From Belnapia mucosa (GTDB taxonomy: Bacteria > Pseudomonadota > Alphaproteobacteria > Acetobacterales > Acetobacteraceae), in contig NZ_JAEUXJ010000016.1 of NCBI RefSeq assembly GCF_016775475.1, forward strand, positions 40,867 to 104,866: DNA of 64,000 nt, read 5' to 3'. The translations under genes were made by a program, and so were the position numbers. The notes below the pieces were generated by a model. The model saw only the letters and a list, made by a program, of their open reading frames with translations. It ran no database searches and was not told the DNA's origin. Below, one piece after another: positions 47,866 to 56,715 of this stretch (position 1 is the first letter of the stretch; every line of letters starts with the position of its first letter).

Positions 47866-48713
47866 CCGCGCCGCCCCAGACGTTGAAACAGCAGGATCGG
47901 CGGCAGCAGCAGCACCAGCAGGGCCAGAGCCAGGCCAGCGGCCAGCGGCCAGTCGCGGTTCTGGAAGAACTCGCCCCAGAGCACCCGGCCGACCAGCTGC
48001 GCCTCCGGCGGGCCGAGCAATTCGGGGATGACGAATTCCCCCGCCGCCGGGATGAAGACCAGCAGGAAGGCCGAGGCCGCGGCCGGCAGCGAGAGCGGCA
48101 GGGTGACGCTGCGGAACACCACCCAGGGGCCCGCGCCGAGATCGGCCGCCGCTTCCTCGAGCGCCAGGTCGCGCCGCATCAGGGCGGTGGCCAGCGGCAG
48201 CACCGCGAAGGGCAGATAGGCATGGACCATGCCGAGATAGAGGGCGAGGTCGGAATAGAGCAGCCGCAGCGGCCCGATCCCCATCGCGCCCAGCATCCCG
48301 TTCACCCACCCGCCATCCCGCAGCAGCCCGATCCAGGCGCCGAGCCGTGGCAGGAAGCCGGTCCAGAAGGGCAGCAGCACCAGCAGCAGCAGGGGAATCC
48401 GCCAGGGCGGCCGGGCCCCGGCGATGCCGAGCGCCATCGGATAGGCCAGCAGCAGGCAGAGCGCGGCGGTGACGAAGGCCGTCAGCAGGGAGCGGAGGAA
48501 GGCCTCCAGGTAATAGGGATCGGCCAGCAGCGTGCCGATACTCTCCGAGCTGCCCTGCCAGACCGGCCCACCCGCCCAGCCGAGCGGCGGGATGAAGGGC
48601 GGCACGCCCGGCCCCGCCTCGGCGAAGGCAATGAGGCCGAGGATGCCGAGCGGCGCCGCCACCAGCAGCAGCAGCCACAGCATCGGCGGCAGCAGGATGA
48701 AGAGGCGCCGCAT
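47862..48713 (-). CDS. potB: Polyamine-type ABC transporter permease (PotB-like)
   Basis: A 283-residue six-helix permease (LFILLPPMLWLLLLVAAPLG at the start) with EAA loop EEAAADLGAGPWVVF then RSVTLPLSLP, and GEFVIPELLGPPEAQLVG near the end as in PotB/PotH. Two starts are possible: ATG at 48713, which overlaps the potA stop as TGATG, or GTG one codon earlier. It forms the heterodimeric channel with PotC. Confidence 0.93.
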   Translation of the reverse strand: MRRLFILLPPMLWLLLLVAAPLGILGLIAFAEAGPGVPPFIPPLGWAGGPVWQGSSESIGTLLADPYYLEAFLRSLLTAFVTAALCLLLAYPMALGIAGARPPWRIPLLLLVLLPFWTGFLPRLGAWIGLLRDGGWVNGMLGAMGIGPLRLLYSDLALYLGMVHAYLPFAVLPLATALMRRDLALEEAAADLGAGPWVVFRSVTLPLSLPAAASAFLLVFIPAAGEFVIPELLGPPEAQLVGRVLWGEFFQNRDWPLAAGLALALLVLLLPPILLFQRLGRRG

Positions 48714-49759
48714 CACCCGGCCAGCGGCACCAGCGCCTCGGCCGCCCAGCCGAGGGCGACCGGGCTGCCAAGCTCCGGCGGCGCGGCCCCGGCCGGCAGT
48801 GCGACGCGCAGCTCCGTCCCATCCGGCAGGGCGACCAGCGCCATCCAGGCATCGCCGCGATAGGCGAGGTCGCGCAGTACCCCGGCCGCGCCATTGGCCG
48901 CGGGTGGGGCCCCGGGCAGCAGGCGGATGCGCTCCGGCCGCAGCGCCACGGCCAGGATCTCGCCCGGGGCGCGGCCATGCGGCAGCAGCAGCCGGCAGCC
49001 AGCCGCCTCCACCGCGCCATCAGCGGCGACGCGTCCCTCCAGCACATTCGCGGCGCCGAGGAAGCGGGCGACGAAGCGCGTCGCCGGCCGCTCGTACAGC
49101 TCGGCCGGCGGGCCGCATTGGGCCAGCCGCCCGGCCTCCAGCACGGCGATGCGGTCGGCCAGCGCCAGCGCCTCCGCCTGGTCATGCGTCACCATGACGA
49201 AGCCGGCGCCGGTGCGGCGTTGCAGGGCGCGCAGCTCGAACCCGGTCCGCTCCCGCAGCCCGGCATCGAGCGCGGCCAGCGGTTCGTCCAGCAGCAGCAG
49301 CCGGGGCCGCTTCACCAGGGCGCGGACCAGGGCCACGCGCTGGCGCTGGCCGCCCGAGAGCTGCTGCGGCTTCCGCCCGCCCAGCGCCTCCAGCCCGACC
49401 ATCGCCAGGGCTTCGGCGACGCGCTGCGCGGTCTCCGCCCGCGCTACGCCCTCACGCCGCAAGCCATAGGCGACGTTGTCGAAGACCGAGAGATGGGGGA
49501 AGAGCGCATAGCTCTGGAACATCATGCTGACCGGCCGGCGATGCGGCGGCAGGCCGGCGAGGTCCGCGCCCTCCAGCAGGATGCGCCCGGCATCCGGCTG
49601 CTCGAAGCCGGCGACCAGCCGCAGCAGGGTCGATTTGCCCGAGCCGGAGCCGCCGAGCAGCGCCAGGAACTCGCCCGGCCTAACCTCGAGATCGAGCCCG
49701 TCCAGCGCCCGGGCCACGCCGAAGCGCTTGGCGAGACCCTGGACCGTGAGTAGTGCCAA
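48713..49759 (-). CDS. potA: Polyamine-type ABC transporter ATPase (PotA-like)
   Basis: A 348-residue ABC ATPase. Walker A LLGGSGSGKST lies at about residues 34-44, the signature LSGGQRQRVAL near 138, Walker B LLLLDEPLAALD near 156, and a C-terminal TOBE domain from about residue 260 (ALRPERIRLLPG). The only suitable start is TTG at 49759, four bases after the potD stop; there is no ATG or GTG in that area, which may keep its level low. It powers the PotBC channel. Confidence 0.93.
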   Translation of the reverse strand: MALLTVQGLAKRFGVARALDGLDLEVRPGEFLALLGGSGSGKSTLLRLVAGFEQPDAGRILLEGADLAGLPPHRRPVSMMFQSYALFPHLSVFDNVAYGLRREGVARAETAQRVAEALAMVGLEALGGRKPQQLSGGQRQRVALVRALVKRPRLLLLDEPLAALDAGLRERTGFELRALQRRTGAGFVMVTHDQAEALALADRIAVLEAGRLAQCGPPAELYERPATRFVARFLGAANVLEGRVAADGAVEAAGCRLLLPHGRAPGEILAVALRPERIRLLPGAPPAANGAAGVLRDLAYRGDAWMALVALPDGTELRVALPAGAAPPELGSPVALGWAAEALVPLAG

Positions 49760-49762
49760 AGC

Positions 49763-50848
49763 CTAGCGGCCCGCCCGGAAGCGGCTCCAGAGCCGGCTGC
49801 GCAGCCGCTCGGCCTGCGGGCCTGGCGTGCCGGGGACGAAGGCCTCGGCCAGGACGGACTCGGGTGGATAGACATTGGGGTCGGTCCGCACCGCCTCGGC
49901 GATCAGCGGCCGGCTGGCCGGCACCGCATTCGGGTAGCGGACATGGCTGCTGACGGCGGCGATCACATCGGGCCGCAGCAGGAAATCGATGAAGGCATGC
50001 GCCGCCGCCGGATTCGGCGCATCGGCCGGGATCGCCAGCATGTCGAAGGACATATGCGGGCCCGCCTTCGGCGCGGCATAGCCGATCTCGACACCCCTCC
50101 CCGCCTCCCGCGCCCGCGCCGCGGCCTGGATGACATCGCCGCTATAGGTCAGCGCCACGCAGACCTCGCCGGTCGCCAGCATGTCGAGCAGCGCGCCGGA
50201 GCCGGGAATGGCGCGGAGTTGCGGCCGGATGGCGAGCAGCGCCGATTCGGCGGCGCGCAGGTCGCCGGCATCGGCGCTGTCCGGGTCCCGCCCCAGCCAG
50301 CGCAGCACCGAGGGCAGCACATCCGTCACACTATCCATCACCGCGAGGCCGCAGCCGGCCAGGCGCTTCGCATTCTCCGGCTTCAGCAGCAGATCGAGGC
50401 TGTCGAGCGCGAGGTCCGGCGCCAGGGCCCTGATCTTGTCGAGGCGCAGACCGAGCCCGACCGTGCCCCAGAGATAGATCGCCCCATGCGCATTGCCGGG
50501 ATCGGACCGCGCCACGCGTTCCATCAGCCCGGCGTCGAGGTTCCGCCAATTCGGAATCTTCGCCCGGTCCAGCGGCAGCAGCGCGCCGGCGCGGACCAGG
50601 CGGGCGAAGCTCGGCTCGCTGGTCGGGACGACGATGTCGTAGCCGCTGCGCCCGGCCGAAAGCTTGCCCTCCAGCGTCTCCAGGCTGTCATAGACATCGT
50701 AGCGGATGCGGATGCCGCTCTCCTGCTGGAAGCGCTGCACCACATGGGGATCGATATAGTCGGTCCAGTTGTAGACGTTCAGCACGCCCTGGGCCCGGGC
50801 GGGAAGCACGGCGAGCAGCAGGGCGGCGATCAGGGCAAGGCGGCGCAT
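49763..50848 (-). CDS. potD: Polyamine-type ABC transporter substrate-binding protein (PotD/PotF-like)
   Basis: A 361-residue periplasmic receptor. The signal peptide is MRRLALIAALLLAVLPARAQ. The mature start LNVYNWTDYIDPHVVQRFQ and later LPLDRAKIPNWRNLD, WGTVGLGL and VALTYSGDVIQAA are characteristic of putrescine/spermidine receptors of the PotF type, with the Trp and Asp of YNWTDYI forming part of the amine site. It heads a complete potDABC operon, so polyamine or similar cation import is very likely. Confidence 0.93.
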   Translation of the reverse strand: MRRLALIAALLLAVLPARAQGVLNVYNWTDYIDPHVVQRFQQESGIRIRYDVYDSLETLEGKLSAGRSGYDIVVPTSEPSFARLVRAGALLPLDRAKIPNWRNLDAGLMERVARSDPGNAHGAIYLWGTVGLGLRLDKIRALAPDLALDSLDLLLKPENAKRLAGCGLAVMDSVTDVLPSVLRWLGRDPDSADAGDLRAAESALLAIRPQLRAIPGSGALLDMLATGEVCVALTYSGDVIQAAARAREAGRGVEIGYAAPKAGPHMSFDMLAIPADAPNPAAAHAFIDFLLRPDVIAAVSSHVRYPNAVPASRPLIAEAVRTDPNVYPPESVLAEAFVPGTPGPQAERLRSRLWSRFRAGR

Positions 50849-50922
50849 CCGGTCTCCCGCGCATTCAGGGCGGGGGGCAGAGTAGGGCGAAAGCGGCGCC
50901 GGCCAAACTAGGATGTTTTTCC

Positions 50923-50951
50923 TTGACGACAGGATAACGATCCGCTATCCC
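50923..50951 (+). promoter_or_regulatory. Promoter with dyad upstream of the tail-fibre module
   Basis: TTGACG (50923-50928) and TATCCC (50946-50951) are 17 bp apart, a good sigma70-type promoter in an otherwise GC-rich gap. An inverted repeat GGATA/TATCC (50932-50936 and 50946-50950) covers the spacer and -10 region, a place where a repressor could act. It reads into the tail-fibre genes, leaving about 105 bp of leader. Confidence 0.5.
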
Positions 50952-51063
50952 CGCTCAGCCGACGGCAGCATTGCGCCCGGCGATCCCCCGCACCATCCCC
51001 TCGCCCCACCCCGGCAGGCCCCGCGCCCGCCGGGGTGTTGCCGCGTACGAGACGGAGACCCCC

Positions 51064-51717
51064 GTGCCCTTCAGCTCGGCCAATCTCACCGCCCTGATCC
51101 AGGGCAACAACTTCACCCTCTGGCAATACCGAACCGGCGACAGCCGCGCCGCGGTGACCGCCGCCGGATATTTCGCCGCCGTGGCCGGCAGCCTCCGCGC
51201 CGGCGACCTGATGGTGCTGCAGACGGCGGATGCGATGGCGCTGCTGCCGATCCGCAGCGGCCCGGCGCTCGGCACCGGCGTCACGCTGGATGGCGCGGTC
51301 GGGCCGCTGAATACGGTCCGGGCCGTGGCGCAGGGCTTCCGCTTCGGCCAGGCGGCGGCGGCGGTCGTTCGCACCATCATCCTCGCCCCCTTCGCCGCCG
51401 GCATCGTCGCCGGCACCAGCATCCCCGTCTCGGCCAGCGTCATCGGCCCGATCAGCCAGGTGGTGTTCAGCCTCCGGGATGCGAGCGGCGCGGTGGTGCC
51501 GCCGGTGCAGGTGGTGCCGGTCGTCGGCGGCGCCGCCGCGGCCAGCTTCGCCGCGCCGCCGATCGGCACCGGCTACCGCATCCGGGTCGAGGATGCCGCC
51601 GACCCGGCGCTCGCCGCCCTCTCGCGCAGCTTCAATGTCGGCGCCGACCTCAAGCTCGTCCTGCTGGAAAGCGACGGACGCCTGCTGAGCGAGTCGGGCG
51701 CCGTGCTGAAGCAGTAG
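51064..51717 (+). CDS. Phage-tail-module protein of unknown function
   Basis: A 217-residue protein starting GTG CCC TTC, with GGAG 6-10 bp before. The opening (SSANLTALIQGNNFTLWQYRT, in parts ANLTALIQ and NFTLWQYRT) followed by AAVTAAGYFAAVAGSLRAGDLM is a pattern I associate with small proteins next to tail-fibre genes in alphaproteobacterial prophages and gene-transfer-agent-like clusters. The centre (residues about 90-200) is strand-rich and could be an Ig-like fold. It precedes the tailspike gene by 53 bp on the same strand. Function not known; the role in tail or adhesion structure is an inference. Confidence 0.6.
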   Translation: MPFSSANLTALIQGNNFTLWQYRTGDSRAAVTAAGYFAAVAGSLRAGDLMVLQTADAMALLPIRSGPALGTGVTLDGAVGPLNTVRAVAQGFRFGQAAAAVVRTIILAPFAAGIVAGTSIPVSASVIGPISQVVFSLRDASGAVVPPVQVVPVVGGAAAASFAAPPIGTGYRIRVEDAADPALAALSRSFNVGADLKLVLLESDGRLLSESGAVLKQ

Positions 51718-51770
51718 CCGCCCCTCCTTCCCTCGCCCTCTTCCCCATCCCCCGAACGGACCGGAGCCAG

Positions 51771-54731
51771 ATGCCCGACGCAAGGATCAGCGAGCTTCCC
51801 CTCGCTACCGCATTGGCCGATGCCGATATCGCCCCGCTGGTGCAGGCCAGCGGCACCGTCACCGAAACCCGCCGCGCGACACTCGCGCAGCTCCGCGGCG
51901 CGGTGCTCGCCGATCGCGGCGCGCATGTGCGCGACTATGGCGCGGTCGGCGATGGCAGCACCGATGACGGCCCCGCCTTCCAGGCGGCCGTCGACGACCT
52001 CAAGACCCGGGGCGGCGGCACGCTGCATCTCGGGCCGCGGGTCTATCGCATCGCCTCGCCGGTGGTGGTGAACGGCGCCACCATCCGCTTCCAGGGCACC
52101 GGCTTCACCGAAGGCCCGGGGCCGGGCCAGGGTAGCTGGCTGCGCATCGGCACCACCGGCTTCACCCCCTTCACCTTCACCGGGACCAATAGCCGCGGCG
52201 CCGGGCTGCGCGACATCGGGGTGCAGCAGATCCATCCGGCGGCCTCGACGCCTGGCTGGACGCCCAATGCCTACGACTATGTCTTCCGGGTGGAGGATTG
52301 CTTCGGCGGCATCGATTTCGACAATGTCTTCCTCTGCAACGTCAACAAGGGCATTTATTGCCGCAACTCCGGCCGGCTCGACATCCGCCGGCTGCGCGGC
52401 CAGATCTTCACCGCGGGCGTCGAGATCGACGAGTGCTACGACGTGCCGCGCATCCACAGCCTGCATTTCTGGACCTTCTGGTCCTCGAACGCGAATGTCA
52501 TGGCCTGGCAGCAGGCCAATGCCGATGCGCTGATCCTGAAGCGCAGCGACGGCATCTTCATCGACCAGGCCTTCACCTTCGCCTATCGTAGCATGTTCCG
52601 CTTCGGCAGCTCCTCAGCCGGAGTGACGACGAAATTCTATATCGGCCAGGCCTATGCCGATTTCGTCAAATACGGCCTCTGGCTCGAGGCCAGCGGCGTC
52701 GATGGGCAGGTCGCCAACCTCACCTCGCAGAACGAGGTCTTCAACAGCGGCGGCACGCCGCTCGCGGGCTCGGCGGCGGTGCAGGTCGATGGCTCCAACA
52801 CGCGGGTCCAGATCGGCAACCTGCGCGTCGACGCCGTCGAGGACAACCCGATCCGGGTGAATGGCAGCGGCAACCGGCTCGACATCTTTGCGCTGCGCTG
52901 CCTGCGCTTCAACACCCGCAACAACGGCGCCGCGGCGATCCAGATCGCCGATAGCGGCGCCGCGACGCCGAATGCGGTCTATCTCGGCTCCCCGCCGCTG
53001 CTGGAGAATGGCGGGACGGTGGTGAATGCCGGGACCAATGCGACGCTGGCCATGGCGGCGCCGGCCGGGCGCGCCGCGCGACCGGGGCTGATGGTCGGCG
53101 GCACCGATACCGGCCTGTTCCTGCCGGCCAGCGGCAGCCTCGCCGCCGCCGCGGGCGGGGCGGAGGTGCTGCGGGCGACCGCGACGGGCGGCGTGACGCT
53201 GGGCGGGACGCCAGGCGCGCATGCGCTGGAAGTGGCGACGCCGGTCGGCACGGTGAACCGCCTGCTGGTCACCGGCAGCGCCACGGGCAGCGCGGTGCTG
53301 GCGCAGGCCCAGGGCGCGGATGCCAATGTCACGCTGCGGCTGGGCAGCAAGGGCAGCGGCAGCCTGGCCTTGCAGGCCAATGGCGCGACCGCGCTGGAGG
53401 CCGGCAATGCCGCGACGGCGGTGAATTGGCTTCGCGTCGATGGCGGCGCGGCCGGCGCGCCGGTGACGGTCTCGAGCCTCGGCACTGATGCGGCGATCGG
53501 CATCACCCTGGCGCCGAAGGGAGGCGGGGCGGTTCGGGCGCCGACGCCGGCGAGTTCCGACAACTCCACCCAGGTGGCGACCACCGCCTTCGTCAAGGCG
53601 CAGAACTACCTGGCCTCCGGCAGCACGGCGAGCCTCGCCGATGGCAGTGCCGCCGCGCCCGGCCTTGGCTTCGCCGGCAATGCCGGCACCGGCCTGGCGC
53701 GGCAGGCGACGGGCCAGCTCTCGCTCGCGGTGAACGGGCTGGAGATGGTGCGCGTCGCGCAGGTGGCCTCGGCGGTGAACCGGCTCGGCCTCTATGGCAG
53801 CGCGACCGGGGCGCCGGCGGCGCTGCTGGCCGAGGGAAGCGATGCCAATATCGGCCTGTCGCTCGCGCCGAAGGGCACGGGCGCGCTGCTGGCGGCGGTG
53901 CCGGACAGCACGGCGGCCGGCGGCAATACCCGGGGCGCGACGGCGGTGGACCTGCAGATGGTCCGCAGCACGGCAGCGCAGGTCGCCAGCGGGCAGAGCG
54001 CCTTCATCGGCGGCGGCGAGAGCAACCAGGCCAGCGGCGTGCGGTCCGTGGTCGGCGGCGGCAGCGGGAATTTCTGCACCAGCCAGGAATCCACGATCGG
54101 CGGCGGCACTAACAACAACGCGACGGGACTGCGAACTACCGTCGCAGGCGGCAACAGCAACACGGCGGATGGCACCGGTGCCTGGTGCCCCGGCGGCCAG
54201 CAGGCCACCACCCGCGCCACCGCCGGGCGCGGCGCCTGGAGCTCGGGCCGGTTCGCCGCCAATGGCGACGCGCAGGCCGGCGAATTCCTGCTGCGGCGCC
54301 AGACCACGGACGCCAACACCACGGCCTTGACCACCGATAACAACGCCGCCGGCACCGCCAATCAGGTGCTGTTGCCGAACAACGGCAGCTACCGTCTGAA
54401 GCTGCTGGTCGTCGCGCGGCAGACCGGCGGCACCGCCGGCACGGCGGGCGACAGCGCGAGCTGGGAATGCCGGGCGCTGGTGAAGCGCGGTGCCAATGCC
54501 GCGGCTACGGTCTTCATCGGCGGCATCACCGAAACCTCCGGCCCTGGCCTTACGGCCATCACCGCCGGCGCCGGCTTCGCCCCCGGCATCGCCGATGCCG
54601 CCGCCGCCGGCTGGCGGCTGAGCCTCGCGGCCGACACCACCAATGGCGCGCTGTCCGTCACCGGCACCGGCGAGGCGAACAAGACCATCCAATGGGTGGC
54701 GCGGGTGATGTCGGTCGAGACCGCCGGCTGA
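51771..54731 (+). CDS. Tailspike/tail-fibre-like protein with pectate-lyase-fold domain
   Basis: A 986-residue protein. It opens MPDARISELPLATALADAD, a common tail-fibre N-terminus. A right-handed beta-helix of the pectate lyase 3 type begins at VRDYGAVGDGSTDDGPAF (residues 53-70) and runs to about 430. The middle holds divergent copies of the module NIGLxLAPKGxGAL near residues 520, 580 and 695, plus an STQVATTAFVKAQNYL segment (about 597) typical of tail fibres. Residues about 740-805 carry YadA-head-like repeats (FIGGGESNQASG, VVGGGSGNF, TIGGGTNNNATG). A beta-sandwich-like C-terminus ends VARVMSVETAG. There is no signal peptide, so it would reach the surface only as part of a phage-like particle. 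Confidence 0.75.
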   Translation: MPDARISELPLATALADADIAPLVQASGTVTETRRATLAQLRGAVLADRGAHVRDYGAVGDGSTDDGPAFQAAVDDLKTRGGGTLHLGPRVYRIASPVVVNGATIRFQGTGFTEGPGPGQGSWLRIGTTGFTPFTFTGTNSRGAGLRDIGVQQIHPAASTPGWTPNAYDYVFRVEDCFGGIDFDNVFLCNVNKGIYCRNSGRLDIRRLRGQIFTAGVEIDECYDVPRIHSLHFWTFWSSNANVMAWQQANADALILKRSDGIFIDQAFTFAYRSMFRFGSSSAGVTTKFYIGQAYADFVKYGLWLEASGVDGQVANLTSQNEVFNSGGTPLAGSAAVQVDGSNTRVQIGNLRVDAVEDNPIRVNGSGNRLDIFALRCLRFNTRNNGAAAIQIADSGAATPNAVYLGSPPLLENGGTVVNAGTNATLAMAAPAGRAARPGLMVGGTDTGLFLPASGSLAAAAGGAEVLRATATGGVTLGGTPGAHALEVATPVGTVNRLLVTGSATGSAVLAQAQGADANVTLRLGSKGSGSLALQANGATALEAGNAATAVNWLRVDGGAAGAPVTVSSLGTDAAIGITLAPKGGGAVRAPTPASSDNSTQVATTAFVKAQNYLASGSTASLADGSAAAPGLGFAGNAGTGLARQATGQLSLAVNGLEMVRVAQVASAVNRLGLYGSATGAPAALLAEGSDANIGLSLAPKGTGALLAAVPDSTAAGGNTRGATAVDLQMVRSTAAQVASGQSAFIGGGESNQASGVRSVVGGGSGNFCTSQESTIGGGTNNNATGLRTTVAGGNSNTADGTGAWCPGGQQATTRATAGRGAWSSGRFAANGDAQAGEFLLRRQTTDANTTALTTDNNAAGTANQVLLPNNGSYRLKLLVVARQTGGTAGTAGDSASWECRALVKRGANAAATVFIGGITETSGPGLTAITAGAGFAPGIADAAAAGWRLSLAADTTNGALSVTGTGEANKTIQWVARVMSVETAG

Positions 54732-54763
54732 CCTGCCCTTCCACTTCCCTGACGGAGCATCCC

Positions 54764-55066
54764 ATGGCCTTCATCAAGCCCATCGAGATCGCCAATACCG
54801 GCCTGGTCGCCACCTACTGGCGCCTGGCCGGCAGCCAGACCGACTTCACCGCCGGCATCGTGGAGTTCCGGCTCTGCGGCTATCCGGACCAGGAGGCGCG
54901 GCAGGCCGGCAAGGCGCCGCTGCCCAGCATTCCCTATCGACTCGGCGCGGAGGAGCTCGGCCTCGCCTCGCTGCATGCGGTGACCAGCGCCGCGCTCTAC
55001 GCCGCCGCGCGCAGCCAGCCGGCCGCCGACGGCACCGTCTGGTTCGCCGACGCGGCGGATTGCTGA
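54764..55066 (+). CDS. Small phage-module protein
   Basis: A 100-residue protein beginning MAFIKPIEIANTGLVATYWRLAG, ending YAAARSQPAADGTVWFADAADC. I have seen this pattern (MAFIKPI...TYWR, then RLGAEELGLASLHAVTSAALYAAAR) only in small genes beside tail-fibre genes of alphaproteobacteria. The gene sits 32 bp after the tailspike gene with the same orientation. GACGGAGC precedes the ATG. Possibly a fibre accessory or chaperone; not established. Confidence 0.6.
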   Translation: MAFIKPIEIANTGLVATYWRLAGSQTDFTAGIVEFRLCGYPDQEARQAGKAPLPSIPYRLGAEELGLASLHAVTSAALYAAARSQPAADGTVWFADAADC

Positions 55067-55094
55067 CCCCTTCCCCCTGACCCAGGAGAGAGCC

Positions 55095-55469
55095 ATGCCC
55101 GACCTGACCGATTATGCGAAGAACCTGCTCGGCCGCGTCCTCTGTGCCCGGGCGCCGGCCCTGCCCGCCCAGGTCTATCTCGGCCTCGGCACCGGCGGCG
55201 CCGATGCTACGGGGCTGACCGGCGAGCCGATCGGCAATGGCTATGCCCGGCAGAAGGTGACCTTCAGCGGCACCGGCGCGCAGCAGAACACGGACGCCAT
55301 CCGCTTCACCTTCACTGCGGCGGCAGGGACGCTGACCCATGTCGGCCTGTTCGACGCGGCGAGCGGCGGCAACCCGCTGACCTGGTCGCCGCTGGCGAGC
55401 GCGGCCGCTGTGACGGGCGCCGGGACGGTGACGATCAACGCCGCCGGCCTGGTGCTGACGCCGGCTTAA
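55095..55469 (+). CDS. Phage tail-fibre-type structural protein
   Basis: A 124-residue protein matching a recurrent phage structural family with the layout PAQVYLGLGTGG..., NGYARQKVTFSG, then IRFTFTAAAGTLTHVGLFDAASGGNPLTW. The VTHxGLFDAxxGGNLLxW phrase is the most diagnostic part. AGGAGAGAG precedes the ATG. It is the last gene of the plus-strand module and stops 3 bp before the convergent lipoprotein gene. Confidence 0.65.
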   Translation: MPDLTDYAKNLLGRVLCARAPALPAQVYLGLGTGGADATGLTGEPIGNGYARQKVTFSGTGAQQNTDAIRFTFTAAAGTLTHVGLFDAASGGNPLTWSPLASAAAVTGAGTVTINAAGLVLTPA

Positions 55470-55472
55470 GCC

Positions 55473-55961
55473 TTACTGGAGGCTTCCCCAACGGGCGGTG
55501 GCGGGTTCCGCTGCCGCCCATTTCCACCGGCTTTCCTGCCAGCAGGCGGTGGTGAGGAACCACTGCCGCGTCGAGTCCGGCTTGTCGCCCTCCTCCACCG
55601 AGAACAGCGCTTCCCGGCAGGGGGCGAGGGCATTGTCGAGGATGCGGACCAGCCGCACCTCGCCGCGTTCATTGCCGATCGGGATGCTGTGCCGGATCTC
55701 CCAGGCGCGGCTCTCGCCCGGGGCGAGGCTGCCGATGACGGCGGCGATCTCGTCCTGCTCGGCGGTGTGGCGGCTGCGGACCACCCAGCGGATGCCGGCC
55801 GAGGTCGCCGCCCGCACGCCGATGCCGATGCCGAATCCGACCGCCGGGTTGCCGCTGGCCAGCGCCGCGCCACCGCCGGCGAAGGCGCCCGCCACATCCG
55901 CCGCCAGGTTGCAGCCGCCGAGCAGCAGCGCGAGGGCCAGCGGCAGCAGCACGCGCCTCAT
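55473..55961 (-). CDS. Lipoprotein, paralogue of the upstream gene
   Basis: A 162-residue lipoprotein: signal peptide with lipobox LLLGGCN, then a Gly/Ala-rich helix (GAFAGGGAALASGN), then a compact domain with ESRAWEIRHSIPIGNERGEVRLVRIL pieces and ALFSVEEGD, ending EPATARWGSLQ. It is plainly paralogous to its neighbour (same IPI.NE.GEV..VR, SVE, EPAT.RWG.LQ landmarks). ATG at 55961 overlaps the neighbour's stop. It would be anchored in the outer or inner membrane; no known family. Confidence 0.75.
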   Translation of the reverse strand: MRRVLLPLALALLLGGCNLAADVAGAFAGGGAALASGNPAVGFGIGIGVRAATSAGIRWVVRSRHTAEQDEIAAVIGSLAPGESRAWEIRHSIPIGNERGEVRLVRILDNALAPCREALFSVEEGDKPDSTRQWFLTTACWQESRWKWAAAEPATARWGSLQ

Positions 55962-56491
55962 TGCAGGGCGCCCCAGCGCTCCGTCGCCGGTTCGGCGGTG
56001 GCCCAGCGCCAGCGATCCCCGTCGCGGCAGATGGTGGCGGTGTAGAAGGCGCGGCGGGGCGTGACGCCCGGATCGGGAGACGGGCCCTCCACCGAGAAGA
56101 CGATCTCCTTGCAGGCAAGGGTGCCGGCGCCGATGAGCCGGGCGACGGTGACCTCGCCGGCCTCGTTCGGTTCGATCGGGATGCGGTGGCGGATGGACCA
56201 GCGGGCAATGCCGCCGACCGGCAGCGGACCGGCGGCGGTGGCGACGCTGGACTGGGTGTTGGCGTGGATCCGGCGCTGGGCATATTGCAGCCCGGCCCTC
56301 GCCCCGGCCTGGACGCCGAGGCCGATGCCAGTGGTGGTGGCCGCATCGGCGCCCACCGCATTGGCGAGCCCGGCGCCGGCAAGGCCCGCGCCGGCGCTGG
56401 TGCCTTCCGAGAGGAGGGAGGTGCAGCCTGGGAGGGCAGCAAGGGCGAGAACCGGGAGGAGGACCCGGGCGGGGCGCGGCAGGACAGGCAT
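55958..56491 (-). CDS. Lipoprotein, first of a paralogous pair
   Basis: A 177-residue lipoprotein with lipobox LAALPGCTS at about residues 17-25, a Gly/Ala-rich stretch (AGLAGAGLANAVGAD) and a C-terminal domain IARWSIRHRIPIEPNEAGEVTVARL, split as RWSIRHRIPIEPNE and GEVTVARL, then ACKEIVFSVEG and EPATERWGALQ. The Gly/Ala-rich region resembles glycine-zipper helices of small outer-membrane lipoproteins, but that is only a resemblance. It is coupled to its paralogue through ATGA. Confidence 0.75.
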   Translation of the reverse strand: MPVLPRPARVLLPVLALAALPGCTSLLSEGTSAGAGLAGAGLANAVGADAATTTGIGLGVQAGARAGLQYAQRRIHANTQSSVATAAGPLPVGGIARWSIRHRIPIEPNEAGEVTVARLIGAGTLACKEIVFSVEGPSPDPGVTPRRAFYTATICRDGDRWRWATAEPATERWGALQ

Positions 56492-56629
56492 GCCGGACGG
56501 GATGGCTTATCCCTGACAAGCGGGCAATGCGCGATGGTATACCGAACTGAATGGAGCAGCGGGCTGGTGCTGCACTATCGGTGTGCGCTTGTCGCTTTGC
56601 ACCTTGGCTTGGACCGCCCCGCCGACCCT

Positions 56630-56659
56630 TTGCAGACCTTTGAGAAGCGTTCCTATAAT
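56630..56659 (+). promoter_or_regulatory. Sigma70-type promoter of the 46-residue gene
   Basis: TTGCAG at 56630-56635 and a consensus TATAAT at 56654-56659 with an 18-bp spacer, 56 bp before the start of the small gene. A perfect TATAAT is rare in this GC-rich window. Confidence 0.6.
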
Positions 56660-56715
56660 CGCCGATGCGGTAAGGTGGCTACGGCAGCCACTCGGTGAGG
56701 CACCGGAGCAAGCAC

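Noticed and set aside
52614..54692. Long minus-strand frame opposite the tailspike gene
   Set aside because: Composition is Arg/Gly/Ala-rich with no motif, while the plus frame has clear pectate-lyase and fibre patterns.
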